A stretch of 64,000 bases of DNA. Source: Nelumbo lutea (lineage: Eukaryota; Streptophyta; Magnoliopsida; Proteales; Nelumbonaceae). This document shows, in pieces, positions 1 through 12,037 of the stretch; positions within the stretch are counted from its first letter, which is position 1; every line of letters begins with the position of its first letter. The translations under genes and the position numbers were made by a program. The notes under the pieces were generated by a model. The model was not told the origin of the DNA. It saw only the letters and a list, made by a program, of their open reading frames with translations, and ran no database searches. Location of the stretch: contig JAKGHH010000008.1 in NCBI GenBank assembly GCA_022828595.1, positions 21,320,378-21,384,377 on the forward strand. The letters are read 5' to 3'.

Positions 1-2
1 CT

Positions 3-98
3 GACCAATTCATCGAGACCGAGGAGGAAATGAATCAAAAAGTCGGAGCTTCAGCAGAGAAGAGGAGGAAATATGATGACAAAGACATGGGCACCTAA
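3..98 (+). pseudogene. Ty3-gypsy gag C-terminal fragment
   Basis: Reading from base 3 gives 31 residues beginning DQFIETEEEMNQK and ending at a TAA at 96-98. This aligns with ADKFMRTEEEINQR at about 62385-62425 in the Tat-like gag near the right edge, where it lies just C-terminal of the conserved retrotransposon gag domain. The stop codon falls at the join with the minisatellite, so the fragment is a remnant, not a gene. Confidence 0.7.
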
Positions 99-682
99 GT
101 CCCAGTCGCCTCTTCGGCATGGGCGAGCTAAATCCCAGTCGCCTCTTCGGCATAGGCTCCTAAGTCCCAGTCGCCTCTTCGGCATGGGGACCTAACTCCC
201 AATCGCCTCTTTGGCATGGCATGGACGAGCTAAGTCCTAGTCACCTCTTCGGCATAGGCGAGCTAAGTCCCAGTCGTCTCTTTGGCATGGGCACCTAAGT
301 CCCAGTCGCCTCTTCGGCATGAGCGAGCTAAGTCCCAGTCACCTCTTCGGCATGGGCGAGCTAAGTCCCAGTCGCCTCTTCGGCATGGGCGAGCTAAGTC
401 CCAGTCGCCTCTTCGGCAAGGGCACCTAACTCCCAATCACCTCCTTGGCATGGGCACTTAAGACCTAGTCGCCTCTTCGGCATGGGCGAGCTAAGTCCCA
501 GTCGCCTCTTCGGCATGGACACCTAAGTCCTAGTCGCCTATTCGGCATGGGCACCTAAGTCTCAATCACCTCTTCGGCATGGGCACTTAAGACCTAGTTG
601 CATCTTCGGCATGGGCACCTAAGTCTCAGTCGCCTCTTCGGCATGGACACCTAAATCCCAGTCGCCTCTTCGGCATGGGCAA
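88..682. repeat. Minisatellite, 32-33 bp unit, about 18 copies
   Basis: The core CCCAGTCGCCTCTTCGGCAT recurs every 32-33 bases. Linkers alternate between GGGCACCTAAGT and GGGCGAGCTAAGT, so the array mixes two unit types. Point changes (tttggc, ccttggc, tattcggc) show decay. It lies in the untranslated region between the gag remnant and the 3' LTR, where Tat-lineage elements often carry tandem repeats. Confidence 0.9.
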
Positions 683-955
683 AGTTCAGGAGTGGACCAT
701 GAGTCGCTCCCAAAGCCTAAAGGCCAATACTACTGAAAGACCCAATCGCCTCTTCGGCATGGGCAAAGTTCAGGAGTGGACTATGAGTCACTCCCAAAGC
801 CTAAGGGCCACTATTGCTTATGACCCAGTCGCCTCTATGGCATGGACAACACTACTGCATAAGAGCCAGCCGCCTCGTCGGTATAGACAAAGTCATAAAG
901 AGTGGACTATAAATCACTCCCAAAGCCTAAGGGCTAAAGTACCGAACTAGCAGAG
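660..955. repeat. Higher-order extension of the minisatellite, about 3 longer units
   Basis: Three units of roughly 80-120 bases each start with the minisatellite core and continue with AAAGTTCAGGAGTGGACCAT and CACTCCCAAAGCCTAAGGGC. The third copy is the most diverged. The open frame across it is a by-product of the repeat and is not a gene. Confidence 0.75.
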
Positions 956-1084
956 ACCTCAACACCTTACGGGCAACTCACTTCCAAGCAACTCCTAGAT
1001 CCTACCAAACTGAATCAGTGCTTACAAGCTCGTTGATTTACGGGACAAAAGGAGAAATCTACTCCGTTCACTGAGTTACTTTCA

Positions 1085-1104
1085 GCTTGGGTGTGGGGGG
1101 CAAA
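1085..1104 (+). other. Polypurine tract before the 3' LTR
   Basis: The G-rich stretch GCTTGGGTGTGGGGGGCAAA lies directly before the TG that opens the LTR. This is the position of the plus-strand primer in LTR elements. Confidence 0.55.
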
Positions 1105-1827
1105 TGATGAGGGTGGATTTGGCCCTCCAACGACATAATGACACCTAGCGCCTCATGCCAACTAAGTGCAGCCTCTTGACAGCTAGACAACTCGAGCTCG
1201 CCATAGGCAACTCGTCACAAATAGCTCGCCACCAGGTAACTCGCTACAGGGTAGCTCACCAAAGGATAACCCTGAGTCCCGCGAGCAGCTTCCTATTTGA
1301 CAACTGTACCTGTCAACCCTGAAAGTTGCACCCACGTCCCTTGCCTAGCGGCACAGTGTCTGCCAACTCTGAGGACTGCACTCATTGTTTCTCACCTGGA
1401 GGCGCCGTACCTGCCAGCCCCGGAGGTTGTCTCCTGCCTGGCAGGACCATACCCTGCAACGGTCACATTAGCCCACCTACTCCCCAGTCCTGACGACGAT
1501 AGCCAATCACTCCGAACCGTTATCTAACAGCAAATCGTCGCGACAGAGATTTGGGGGCAGCCCCTCCAAACCTACCAGGATGTTAGTATATAAAGACTTC
1601 AACTCCCCAGGGGTCAAGGTATCGCATATTCACCACTCTCTAGTTCTCATCTTCTTGCGTACTGATTCTCTTTCTCTACTCGCTATGAGTTCTAACTTAA
1701 GCATCGAAGAGTCCCCGTCGGGTGTTCAACCCCGGGTCCCTTCGTCCTTCTTGCAGGTATCTCTTGCCCATCGCCAGTTAGAAGCCTCATCACTTCCAGA
1801 TAGGAGTGGCCGGATTGCGCATCATCA
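1105..1827 (+). repeat. 3' LTR of the Tat-like element (about 723 bp)
   Basis: It runs from TGATGAGGG to an end in ...CATCATCA. A TATA box (TATATAAA, 1587-1594) sits about 240 bases before the end, as in an LTR promoter. The U3 part (about 1190-1290) has degenerate short repeats of the AACTCG-CA type, in the same place as the clear tandem repeats of the LTR at 60067. Start and end were placed by similarity to that second LTR. Confidence 0.7.
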
Positions 1828-2828
1828 ACATCCAATGTTCATATAATTGTTACAATACAAACCATATGATAGATTTCTTTTATATCATGCATGGATACCC
1901 ATATTATATTTTCATATAAAACATTTTGGGGAAATCTATACTTTCCACCAACACTACCTCTACAAGTTGGACGACACCGCCATATCTATAATTCGTTATA
2001 TATAACTAATGGCCAAAAGGAGAAGAGGATTTTTCTTATGAACTGAAATACCCGCTAGTTCATCCATGTCGATATCTTCCTTCTTCATCCCGTCAGGAAG
2101 TTCCCAGTTAAATGAGTAGAGAAGATTTGCAAGGGTAAGCTCCACAATAGTAACTCCGAGATGCATCCCAGGGCATTTTCTTCTACCTGCTTCCAACGGT
2201 ATAAACTCAAAATGTTGACCCTTAAAATCAATGTTTCCATCCATTAACCTTTCTGGTATAAACAAGATCTTCTGGGTTCTTCCATATTTCGGGATCCATT
2301 CCAATTGCCCAACCATTCACAATAACCTGGGTTTTGGGATAAATATCATACCCATCAATTCTACAATGGTTTCTAGTTTCGTGTGGAATCAACAAAGGAG
2401 TAGGAGGGTGCAATCTCAGTGTCTCCTTCACCACACATTTCAGGTAATGAAGTCGGTTAAGATCATCTTCATCTACGTACCCTTTATTTCCGATAAGACC
2501 TCTTAGTTCATCCTGTGCTTTCTTCATCGCTGTTGATGAGAAAATAATAGAAGAAACATGAAGATCGTGTAAACATGTAAGTGCAATGTGCAAGTTGGCT
2601 GAGTGTGGACTTAGTATTTGACTGTCTCGGAAGTAAAATGTCAAAACTCTGAATGGAGTTAAATTCTCTGATTGATTACTATTCAATAATTAAAGAAATT
2701 GTAATATATAATTACACGGTGTGAGCCCCAGTATTCTTGGACACTTCAGCTATAAAGAATCTATCTAATATTATATAGTAATATATAAGTCATGTCAGCA
2801 GCCCTCTCCTTCTCCTTTCTCCAATCAG

Positions 2829-2990
2829 ATCACATCTCTATCCCACAAGGGGCCGCCCCACAATGCCCCACAGTATATCCCCGCCATGTATTGGGAACAT
2901 CTCTCAATGATGACACCATCGGGACTAGTACTATCATCGGGAGATGTTCCCAATACACGGTGGGGATGTGCTGTGGGGCAGAGATGTGAA
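2829..2990. mobile_element. Foldback (MITE-like) element in the P450 intron
   Basis: The left arm CACATCTCTATCCCACA...TATTGGGAACATCTC and the right arm GAGATGTTCCCAATACA...GCAGAGATGTG are near-perfect reverse complements around a centre at about 2920. A related scrap (cattgggaacatctcccc) occurs at about 59006. No coding capacity is visible. Confidence 0.75.
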
Positions 2991-3049
2991 CTCTTCTCCA
3001 ATTCCCTCTCCAGCTTCCTCCTCAACTCTCTTTCCTTTCCCTTCTAAAT

Positions 3050-3177
3050 CTGCATTTGGCATTCCTTATTTTAAGGACCTATCTGCTTTTTGCGATTAAA
3101 ATACCCTATAAACACTGAGTTTTTAATAGTAAAAAGGAGATAAGTCCTTAAAATAAAGAATATAATGCCAAATGCAG
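3050..3177. mobile_element. MITE family A, copy 1
   Basis: The terminal inverted repeats TGCATTTGGCATTCCTTATT and ATAATGCCAAATGCA bound a 125-base AT-rich body. Related copies lie at 23109-23233, 37244-37400 and 54942-55018. Confidence 0.8.
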
Positions 3178-3224
3178 CCTAAGCCCACCCATTAAGCTAA
3201 GTCACTAGGGGTTAAGTCTATCTT

Positions 3225-3835
3225 ATTAGAACACATCATGCTTTCTCTCAACAATTCAAACCTTAAAAAACCTTCCTAAAATCTCTCTCTCCCACCTAAA
3301 ACTTCCTCCTACAACATCTTATAACTCATCTCTCATTAAGCCACATTGCATTCCTTATATTTCTCTATCTTTTTCCTTGCCATCCCCATAATGCCCATTC
3401 TTTTTGGAAACATGGCATATCTTGACTTTAGTTTCCTTCTACAAACAAAACTACTACCTAATTTTCTACTAATTTGTTTCTCTAAATATCTCATTATATT
3501 GGACATGAATTACCTCTCATCCCCTTTCCTTCTTTCTCTACTACCTAAATTCATGACCAATATAATACGAGAATTAGAAAAACAAATTAGGTAGTAATTA
3601 TATTTGTATAATGAAACTAAAGTCAAGACATTCCACGTTTCCAAAAAGAAGGGGCATTGTGGGGCTGGCAATGAAAAAGATGTGGAAATATAAGGATTGT
3701 AGCGTGGCTTAATGAGAGATAGATTATGATATGTTCTAGGAGGAAGATTTAGATGGAGCAGATAGATTAGAAGAAATTTTAGAAGAAGAGATGATTTAAG
3801 TGATTTGGAATGATAGAGAGAGAGAGAGAGCCATG
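3225..3835. mobile_element. Large foldback element (about 600 bp)
   Basis: Long imperfect inverted arms: CTCTCATTAAGCCACA (about 3330) against TGTGGCTTAATGAGAG (about 3703), and TTTTTGGAAACATGGCAT against the reverse of the sequence near 3640. The arms are about 250 bases each. A GA microsatellite closes the right side (3815-3831). It lies in the P450 intron. Confidence 0.7.
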
Positions 3836-4724
3836 ACTGCCATCTTAATGCAGAACTTATAGCCCCATTTTCTTATCAGCATGTAACCATAAACATAACT
3901 CTAAACAGCAGTAGTTATTATGCTGTCACACATCGATTTCTATCCAAGAACCAAGACCAATCAGACCTTTCAAGAAATAAATAAATAAATAGCTACACCA
4001 TCCAACTTGCTAAGCTCTTTTTAATCCAAAAGGCACAGATTGAACGAAAGGAGAACTTTGATAAGCAGCAACATTGGTGATGGAAGAGCAAGGAACATAA
4101 GTTAAGCGATGCAGGATCCAAGGAGTCAAGATTGGAATTCTTTGAATTGTTTACACATGTTGGTATTTCTGGACAGCAAAGGTTATTTTCATCATTTTAC
4201 AAGTTTCCAATTAAACCTGATATGGTAGTTAGCCTTTTCTACATGTATAGCCATAGTCTTATTGAAAAACTAATTTAGGTAAGTTCCATGGCCAAATTCT
4301 TCAAGTCACATTCTTTCACTAGATAGATTACCAAAAAAATTCTTTCATTAGATTCTCCTGAAGAGGATTTCGTTTCTCTAAATCACCTACTCTAGATTGG
4401 ATTGAACATACAGTCTAATCCAGTTCTCTTCAATCTTTCAACCCCATAAACATAACCCATATAAAACTGTTTCTTTTTTTGTCAATGAGTAACAAAAGAA
4501 AAAAAAATATTAACATAGAAGATATATATAAACAAATGGCTTCATCCCTGAGATTGGGATGGCTAATACAGAAATGTTGCCAAGAAATATTGTTCACAAT
4601 CCATCCTACATCACTTTCCATTAAATTTCTATGTTCATATATTGTTTCAGGTTGCTCAAAGGTTTCTTCTCTTTATCCATCTTTTATTAATCATGAGAAA
4701 ATAATTGTAGAGCTATATATATAC
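3836..4724. other. Remainder of the P450 intron
   Basis: AT-rich sequence up to the exon-1 donor. No I-helix exon, RNA gene or recognisable transposon was found. Confidence 0.6.
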
Positions 4725-5657
4725 CATGAGTCCCTTAATGTGCTCCATCTTGAGGTAAACTGAGATTGATTGATCTTTGTGCATTCGAAGCAAGATGTCG
4801 GTGATGTTTTCTTTCTCAGGCTTGGGCCTCTTGGGATCAAGATGCTCCCCGATGACTTGGCTGTAAAACAAATCCAAGCCTTGGAAGTTCCTCTCGAGTC
4901 TACGAGATAGTCCACTCAGAATATCAAACACCCATCCTAGAGAAGGAAAATAATCAGCGAAAGCAAAGCTAACGAACAAGGCCTGAGCTTCCTTGAGGAG
5001 TTGAGAAAAAGAACACTTATAGCAACTTTCATGCTGGAATGTCTTGCCGAAAGCAATCCGACAGACGATGTTATTTGAAAGAGCAAGCGTGACATCTGTC
5101 AAATTGACAGAGTACTGGAGGAAGCGGCTAACTGGCCGAAAATCGACTTGATCAAATGAACAATCTCATCCTCTCATATGCACCGAAAGGATTGCACTCC
5201 CTTGGTGCTAAATAGCTCAGTAATGCATATCTTCCTCAATTCCCTCCAGTATTCACCATAGGGCGCGAAAGCAATGTCATGGCCTCCATAAGACAATTTT
5301 TGCTGGCAAACAAAGGATGGTCTGTCGGCGAATTCGAGATCACAAGTGTTCATGATCTCCCTTGCTATTCTTGCTGAGGAAACTACCACTGTTGGTCTGG
5401 AGCCAAGTTGTAGGGGCATAAGCGGACCATATCCCATAGAAAGATGGCGCAACCCACGATGAAGAGATGAAGTTGTGAATTGGTGAAGTTTCCAATGAAG
5501 AAAAAAGCTTAGGGGGGCCTGGTGGAAGAAGCCCAGTTCCTATTCCTGTAGGCTCTTTATCAACTCTTCTCTTCTTCTTGAGGGAAAAGAAGAAGAAGAA
5601 TAGAGGAAGGCATAGAAGAAAGGGAAGAACCAGTGACATGGTTAGATCTAAGAGCAT

Positions 5658-6111
5658 GGACGATTTCAGTTGCTATGCACTAGTTATGATCGTAAGTCTG
5701 GCGAGACTATTGTCTGTTGTAATAAACTAGTTAGCGTGGTAACCCATGCGATCTGCATGGGTTTAATATAAATTTGATAAGAGGTTAAATTTCACACCTA
5801 ACCAACCCATCATATTCATATTTGGAGCTAGGTTTGATCGATAAATTTGGGAATAAATTCTGGTTTGGGACAATCCTTAATTGCCCGGCCCCAGAAGTTC
5901 ATTTCTTAATGTTGAGCGTGGTTCCACAGGGAGAAAGAGACAGAGAGATATCTATCATATTGATTGGCTTGATTACATCATTCCAATTTCTAAGATAGAC
6001 AAAATATGGGTCCTATTTATTATTAGAGATCCTTTAATTGATCAAGGTTCGGAAAACCATCCGTGTCCGGGTAAATTTGACCCTATTACATCCCTAGCAG
6101 TGTTAATTGTG
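5658..6111. other. Intergenic, nothing recognised
   Basis: Upstream of the broken P450. No gene or repeat could be assigned. Confidence 0.5.
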
Positions 6112-6428
6112 CTAGGGTGTCAATTGGACTGGATTTGATCCAATCCGATCCAGTCCAATTTGAATTCATTATAAATGGACCAGGTCCAATTCACTCCAAT
6201 AAATGTATGTTTTGGATCAATTTGGACCGGTTCAATTCAATATTTAGACTGTTTAATCTATTCAACTTCATTTTGATTTAGATTGGTTTTAACCCAAATT
6301 CAGTCCAATGTCTAAATTGAATTAAGTCCAATCCAATCTAATAAATATTTTGAAACAGATTGGTCCAATTCAATATGTCTTGTTGGTCCATCCAATCTAT
6401 CCAAATTGATTTTGGACTGGGGTGCATT
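6112..6428. repeat. Interspersed repeat, GGACTGGATTTGATCCAAT family, copy 1
   Basis: Starts near GTGTCAATTGGACTGGATT and is rich in TTGGTCCAAT-type words. Similar elements lie at 14342-14640 and 51050-51376, the last with the terminal phrase CAATTGACACC in inverted order. Non-coding and probably a non-autonomous transposon. Confidence 0.65.
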
Positions 6429-7867
6429 TCCAATCAAATTATAACACGTCAAAATTCGCATGACATTGCACATCATACGTGGACATTTGAACGGCCTGTT
6501 TGCCATGTTAATTTTTTAATATCTTTTTTTTTCTGAACTTAAAAGAAAATAAAAGAAAAAGTACAAAGTAAAAAAGAGATGATATGAAGTATGAACACCC
6601 AGTTGACGTTTCGATAGATAGAAAATTAGGGGAAAAACAGAGAAAACTATTACAAAGCAAACCCTGCGCTGAGGCGGACGTCATTAATGAACGATTGCAT
6701 GGAGAAAATATTTATATCAAGGTTTTCTTCTTTTCTTTTTTTGGGAATTAGAAGTTTTATGTCAAGGTTCAGTGTTTCTTATTCCAAAAATGAAAATTGA
6801 AGCAACAACAATCTTGTTGTTTTGACCTTGAAATTTTATATATTTGACTTTCAAAATGGAGTTATTATCGAAACTAGTTCACACAAGCACATAGGTTGCT
6901 TTAGATCTTGAAATCATTTTTTTGTAAATGGCTTCTCCACCTATTTGTTTTGCAAACATTCGTTAATGGTGTCCGCCCAGGTTAGGGTTTTATATGCGCC
7001 AGTTTTCTTTGTTTTATAATACTCATTTTCATTAAGATTTTATATGCTTTATGAATCTGTTGAACATCTTCTGTAGCAATATCTTCATCTGTGGAGATCA
7101 GCATTTATGGGGGTGATATATGCCCATCAAAAAGATTTTCTAATTTATTCATTTGATGTTTATGGAGAGTTGGAGACATGTGAAAAAGAGTGTATATCTT
7201 TCTGTTTGCAGTCCCAAATTCTTCTTCCTTCCTTGGATCTCTGCAAAATGAAAAAAAATGGATTAGGGTTTTATGAGACAAGGGAAAAAGACTGTGAGTA
7301 GTCATGAGTTATTGATTGTTGATCAACACTTAAAGTTTCTCTTTTTTTTTTCACTTTTCTTTTAGTTTTTACAATCCTTTTATATATTTTTTAAGTTTGA
7401 AAATTTTAATCTAACGGGCAAACTAGACGTTTAAATGACTTAAACATTTGGGCCAGGATACTGTGCAAACTCTTGATGTGACCCAATTTGATTGGAAATG
7501 CACCGCACACAAGAAATCGAGTGCAGAAAATCCGACTTCATCACATATTGGATTAATTAAGGGAAGATATTTTGTGGGTGGAGAGATGTGCTTTGTGTAA
7601 ACTAGAAAGAGGATGGGGAGATGTTTTAGGGAAAAAATATCTGTCCTCAACATGTTATTGGCATTGCATATGTGACAAGTCTCACAACTCAACACCCGTC
7701 CAATCTTCTCCCCTTCCCTCCAAGTTGTTGCCTTCTCTGCGATTTATCATTTCCACTACACTGTAATATATATGAAACCCAAAGCCCTTCAATCCATGCA
7801 ATTGTTTGCCCAGCAATTTGTAAATCTAAGTTTTACAAGGAAAAAAAAAAATTAAGATTATCACAAT
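6429..7867. other. AT-rich intergenic DNA, nothing recognised
   Basis: No open frame here resembles a known family and no repeat from elsewhere in the window was matched. Confidence 0.5.
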
Positions 7868-8165
7868 GATATCAAAACCGGACTGGATTGGATGGTCAGA
7901 CCGGAAAAGCTAGGAACAGTCATCTGACTGATTCCGTTTAATTCTAAAATCACTTTTTGACTAAAAACCATTGATTTGGTCAGCAAATCGTTGACCCAAG
8001 TGGTTGAACTATCGAACCATTTAATTCAAGAATGGCTTTTGACCATGTTTTTATTTTATTTTATTTTTTTCTGTCTAAGCAGATCGTCTATTCATACCAT
8101 TCGACCTGGGAACCGGACCCTAGAACAGTTCCCTATCCAGTTCGATTTTAAAAGCCTTGATATAA
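7868..8165. mobile_element. MITE family C, copy 1 (diverged)
   Basis: Contains AAAACCGGACTGG, an AACC-ATTTAATTC motif, a T-rich centre and CAGTTCGATTTTAAAAGCCTTG near its end. These match the better copies at 17593, 36257, 45359 and 52687. Confidence 0.6.
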
Positions 8166-10060
8166 ATCAGGTTTTGTGAGGTTCTTCATTCAAGGCTAAC
8201 AATTTCTCTGAGAATTTCTCTAAAAATTGAAATCCACGGAAAGCAGTTGAGAATTTCTCTACTAGACTATGATATCGTGACAGCTGATATTGATCTTCAA
8301 AAGCATCTTCAAGTTAAATATCACAATGGACTTTTGTTAATTTATGTGAGAAGAGATAAACTAGGATTTGGAGAAGGAAAAGGGTTTATAACCAGAAAAC
8401 AAAAGAAGAAACATTTAAAATAAGGGAAAATTCCACTTTAATATCCTGAACTTTGGGGGTAGTGTTAAGTTAGTACCCAAACTTTCAAATATGTCACTGC
8501 AGTACTTAAACTTTCAAAAAGTATCAAATTGGTCCATGTCCCTCAGTTATCTGTTGAAAATGTCAAAACTACAAATCAAAAGAAGACTGTTCATTGTCTT
8601 CTACGTCAAAAACAATGGTGGAGCCAAGATTTTTCTTTTGTGGGTTTGAGGAAAATGGCTTGAAAAGTAGGGACTATTATAGATTTTTTTAAAGAAAAAA
8701 TAGATATTTTTTTTGGAGTGGGAGGAGTTGAGAGTGATCCTTTACATTTAAGTTATGTTTGCTTTCAAGAAAAAAATAGAGAAAGGAAAAAAAAAAAAAA
8801 AAAGATAGGGAAATCTTTATTAACCTTGTATATTATAAGATTTTTTTACCTTTCCTTTCCTTTTCCTGGCTTTTCCTTCAAACCAAACATAACCTTAATG
8901 GAGGACCCACTTTATTGTGATTTTGACCTACTCTCAAACTAAATCACTTTATTGTGATTTTCAGTCGTCCTTGACGGATGATGTAGCCTGCATGATCTCA
9001 ATGGACGACTGAAAATGAATTGTGCATCCACATAAATTTTTTACCCAAGATATATTAATTATAGCTTTTTTGGTAAAACATTAATTTGAGATAATTAAAG
9101 TAACATTAATTTTAGTTTTTCAGATCTCGTATCTTTCACATATCATAATCAAATCCAAAACAATAAAACCTCCAACGGGGCCAAGGGGTCATTGGAAAAC
9201 AGCCAAAAGTTGTTAAATAGATAATTTATTGCGTTGACTTTTAAAGGACAAAATAATTAAATAATAAAATATTCTAGATTATAATAGTTTTCAGTTCAGC
9301 AATTAAGGAGCAAGCCCAAAGCTACTTAAAATCTTATTCATAAAAGACAGAACAATAGTTTTCAATTCAACCACTTAAACTGTTATCAAACATCCCCTAA
9401 GACTTCCCTTGTGGGATGAGTTCATATGATGTATAACGATTTTCCCACCATTGGCAATGGTTGAAAACCGTTTACACATGAAATTAAATGTCCCTCAAAT
9501 ATTTTGAAAAACCCAATCAAACCCTTTTATCGCCCCTTAAAATGCAAGAAAAGAATATCTAATAACCAATAAATATTGCGTCACGTGTTTCTTTATGTAT
9601 TCGATATATGACTACTATATACCAAGTATATGTTTCTACGGAATTTTTATATATATATTTTTTTTTTATTTTATATTTTCTTAATTATGATATCAAGAAT
9701 TAATATATTTGACCTAAAAGATTGAATTATTGATTTACCATCAAGAAAATAATTTCATTTTTGAGTTGATTTTAAATTTTATATTATTTATCACACCTAT
9801 TTTTTTAATATGATTAATATAAAATATTAGATAAATTCTTAAATGTTTTTTACAAATTGTTTATCAGTAAATGATTTTTACAAAATTTCTATATTATAAC
9901 GTAATATAATATTTTTGTTTTTTATCTTTATTTTATTGTTATTTAATGATGATATTAAGAATTGACACGTTTAATTCAAAAAGGTTGAATTATTGACCCT
10001 CCACCATGAAAATAAGTTTTACTTTTTGATTGGTTTTACTTCTATTTTAAAAAACTTTTA
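8166..10060. other. AT-rich intergenic DNA with a poly(A) tract
   Basis: A run of As lies at about 8789-8803. The phrase beginning CCTGAACTTTGGGGGTA (8450-8590) has the look of a short dispersed repeat. No gene was recognised. Confidence 0.45.
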
Positions 10061-10480
10061 TTTAATTACAATTTTTTTTGGAAAGATCAAGGAAAATTTT
10101 ATTAAAGAAAAAAAAAAAAGAAAGAAAGGAATGTACAAAAATAAGGATAACAAAGACAAACTTCAAACAAATCGCCCCTCATCCGTCACAAGAACAGAAA
10201 GTAGCATAAAACTCAACAAAAAAACAGAAATCCATGGACAAAACCGACATTTCTTACCTTCCACACCCGAGCCAACAACTAACTAAATTAAGAACTTACT
10301 CCTTCCTCCTCTCCCTTTACCCCTCACTAACTTCTTACCCCTCAAATCTGCTTTTACTGAGGCATCCGCAAAATAATTTATCAGTCTTCGTAGTTTTCTG
10401 CTTTTCAGGTAATCCTCCAAAAGTGCAAATCCAAAGATTTTCCCACTTGGAGATCTTTAGGCTATATTTAGTTTAAAGGA
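10060..10480 (-). mobile_element. Possible 3' end of a LINE on the minus strand
   Basis: On the minus strand the sequence ends TTTAATAAAATTTTCCTTGATC followed by A-rich sequence, typical of plant L1 3' ends. No reverse-transcriptase motif was found next to it, so this is a weak call. Confidence 0.3.
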
Positions 10481-11954
10481 CAATGTAGGAAAAGGACAAT
10501 GTGGGGAAAGGTTTCCCTACCTTTCTCTTGCTTTCCCTACATTATCTGCTCTATTTTCCGTAGACTCTGGAGCACAACTTCCTGTTACCCAGACGAAGCT
10601 TTCTTCTCCGAAGTCTCAAAGGAACTTTCCTTCTTTTTATGCTACCTATCGATAGTGAAGCTATAGCTTCTTATTTGCCCTCTTCCAATAGAGGCATGGA
10701 CATCGACCCTCGCTCTCAGCTGCTCTTTACCAGTTCCATTGAGAACCAAACCCATAGATCAGATTTTTTTTACACAACGTTTTTAGACCTGCTCTCTTCG
10801 CTGCTCTTTTAGTTAATATTAAGTTAATTTTAAGGTTCCTGGTGTAGGTGTATTTGACAGGTCTTGGATCACACCACATGACATCGGCTTGATGGAATCT
10901 TGGCCGTACATATCTAACTGCCTCTAAAAAAGGGTATTTATTCGAAGGCAAATTCAGCTATAAAAAAGGGTATTTATTTCAAGGTAAGGACACTTATCTC
11001 TTCTATTCAGAATGCTAAGAGAACTTTCGTTAGTTATTAAAGATTAAGCTCTAAGCCATCGTCTTAAGCTTGATCAAATCTCTCTTTTGGCATTTGGCTA
11101 ATTTGACTGGTGGAGTCTTTGCCTCTGGGATAACACCCGAGGCCTCTAACATATATTCTTCTCCTGTTCACAGGTCGAATCCATGGCATAGGACACCAAC
11201 AAAATGCCCTTGTTGCCCTCGTCCCCATCTTTGGCAACAGTTCCTTACTAGAATACAGTGTGACGTAGCCCTTGTGGAAGTCGATGTTGGTCTCAAACGT
11301 TCCCAGACGCTACGTCAAAATTGGAAACAAACTCCCATTGTAGTCTGTTCGCTTCTCTTGAAACCCCCCATCACCTTCCATTGATATATGACCTGCAGAG
11401 ACCTCCCTCTGATTAATCTTTTCTCTTGCACTCTCCACGTAGAGGCTTGTAGTGAGTTCGGCTTCAATCCATACTTGTATACTTTATTTCATGAGGAAAT
11501 ATTCTTAATATAAGGTTGGGAAAGGCTGTTAGAATGGTGTGAGCATATATTTTTCCTGATAGAAGCCGATCTCGCTTGTAATTGCTTGAGCTGCAAGCAA
11601 CTCAGGCCTCCTTCTAATTCAAATTTTGAATTTGACAAAAAAACCTCACCACCCAAAACATGGCCTGTGTCGGTCCCGCCTCCAACCTCACCTCTCCTGA
11701 CATCAGGAGAAGCAGATCATCTTCCTCCGCTGCCCGCTGGAGAAGACGAACTTTTGGGAACCTCACCGCCTACAACTTGCGATTGGCGGGACCTTCTCGG
11801 TGTTAAATTTTTTAATAATTAATATATTATTTATATTATATTTTTATAAATTTATTATATTATTTATTTTTTAATAAAAAATGTGTAAATAAATATATGA
11901 TGAAAATAATTGAAAAGATATTTATTATATTTTATTCTTCTTTTAATAATTTAT
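10481..11954. other. Intergenic, nothing firmly recognised
   Basis: A short foldback (GTGGGGAAAGGTTTCCCTAC) lies near 10500-10560. The 11070-11400 stretch is less AT-rich and has an open frame, but it matches no family I know. Confidence 0.4.
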
Positions 11955-12037
11955 CCAGGCCTTTCAATAGTAGATACTCATGGCCTAGTGGATAAAGATG
12001 GACAAGGCGTGAGAAAATTTGAGAATGAGAATTGGTA

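Larger units (their letters stand above)
1..1827 (+). mobile_element. 3' part of a deleted Tat-like Ty3-gypsy retrotransposon
   Basis: The order is a gag fragment, a minisatellite-rich untranslated region, a purine tract and an LTR, as expected for the 3' end of a Tat-lineage element. No protease, reverse transcriptase or integrase lies between the gag scrap and the untranslated region, so pol has been deleted. The LTR starts TGATGAGGGTGGATTTGGCCC, close to TGATGAAGGAAGATTTGGCCC at 60067, and its end (gccggattgcgcatcatca) resembles the LTR end at 60940-60958. The left part lies outside the window, so the target duplication cannot be checked. Confidence 0.75.
1990..5657 (-). pseudogene. CYP71-clan cytochrome P450 pseudogene
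   Basis: Exon 1 (about 5657/5639 down to 4725) encodes a hydrophobic N-terminal anchor, the LPPGPP hinge, RHLSMGYGPLM and LALSNNIVCRIAFGKTF, ending at EHIKGLM before a GT donor. Exon 2 (2529 down to 1996) encodes MKKAQDELRG, the K-helix ETLR, PERLMDG and a haem-loop region reading PLEAGRRKCPG. Defects: at least two frameshifts near 5480-5520; an in-frame TGA at about 5170 where related P450s usually have Arg; a frameshift near 5105; a frameshift near 2260; and no I-helix AGTDTS segment anywhere between the exons. The haem loop has L and E where F and G are normal, although the Cys is kept. The family is clear (A-type, endoplasmic reticulum monooxygenase, one intron at the usual place), but the gene cannot be functional. 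Confidence 0.9.

Noticed and set aside
88..682. CRISPR-like regular spacing of the 32-33 bp units
   Set aside because: The whole unit repeats, with no unique spacers, and the context is a plant retrotransposon.
2792..3025. Two opposed open frames with similar peptides
   Set aside because: The similarity arises because the DNA is a foldback element, which reads alike on both strands.
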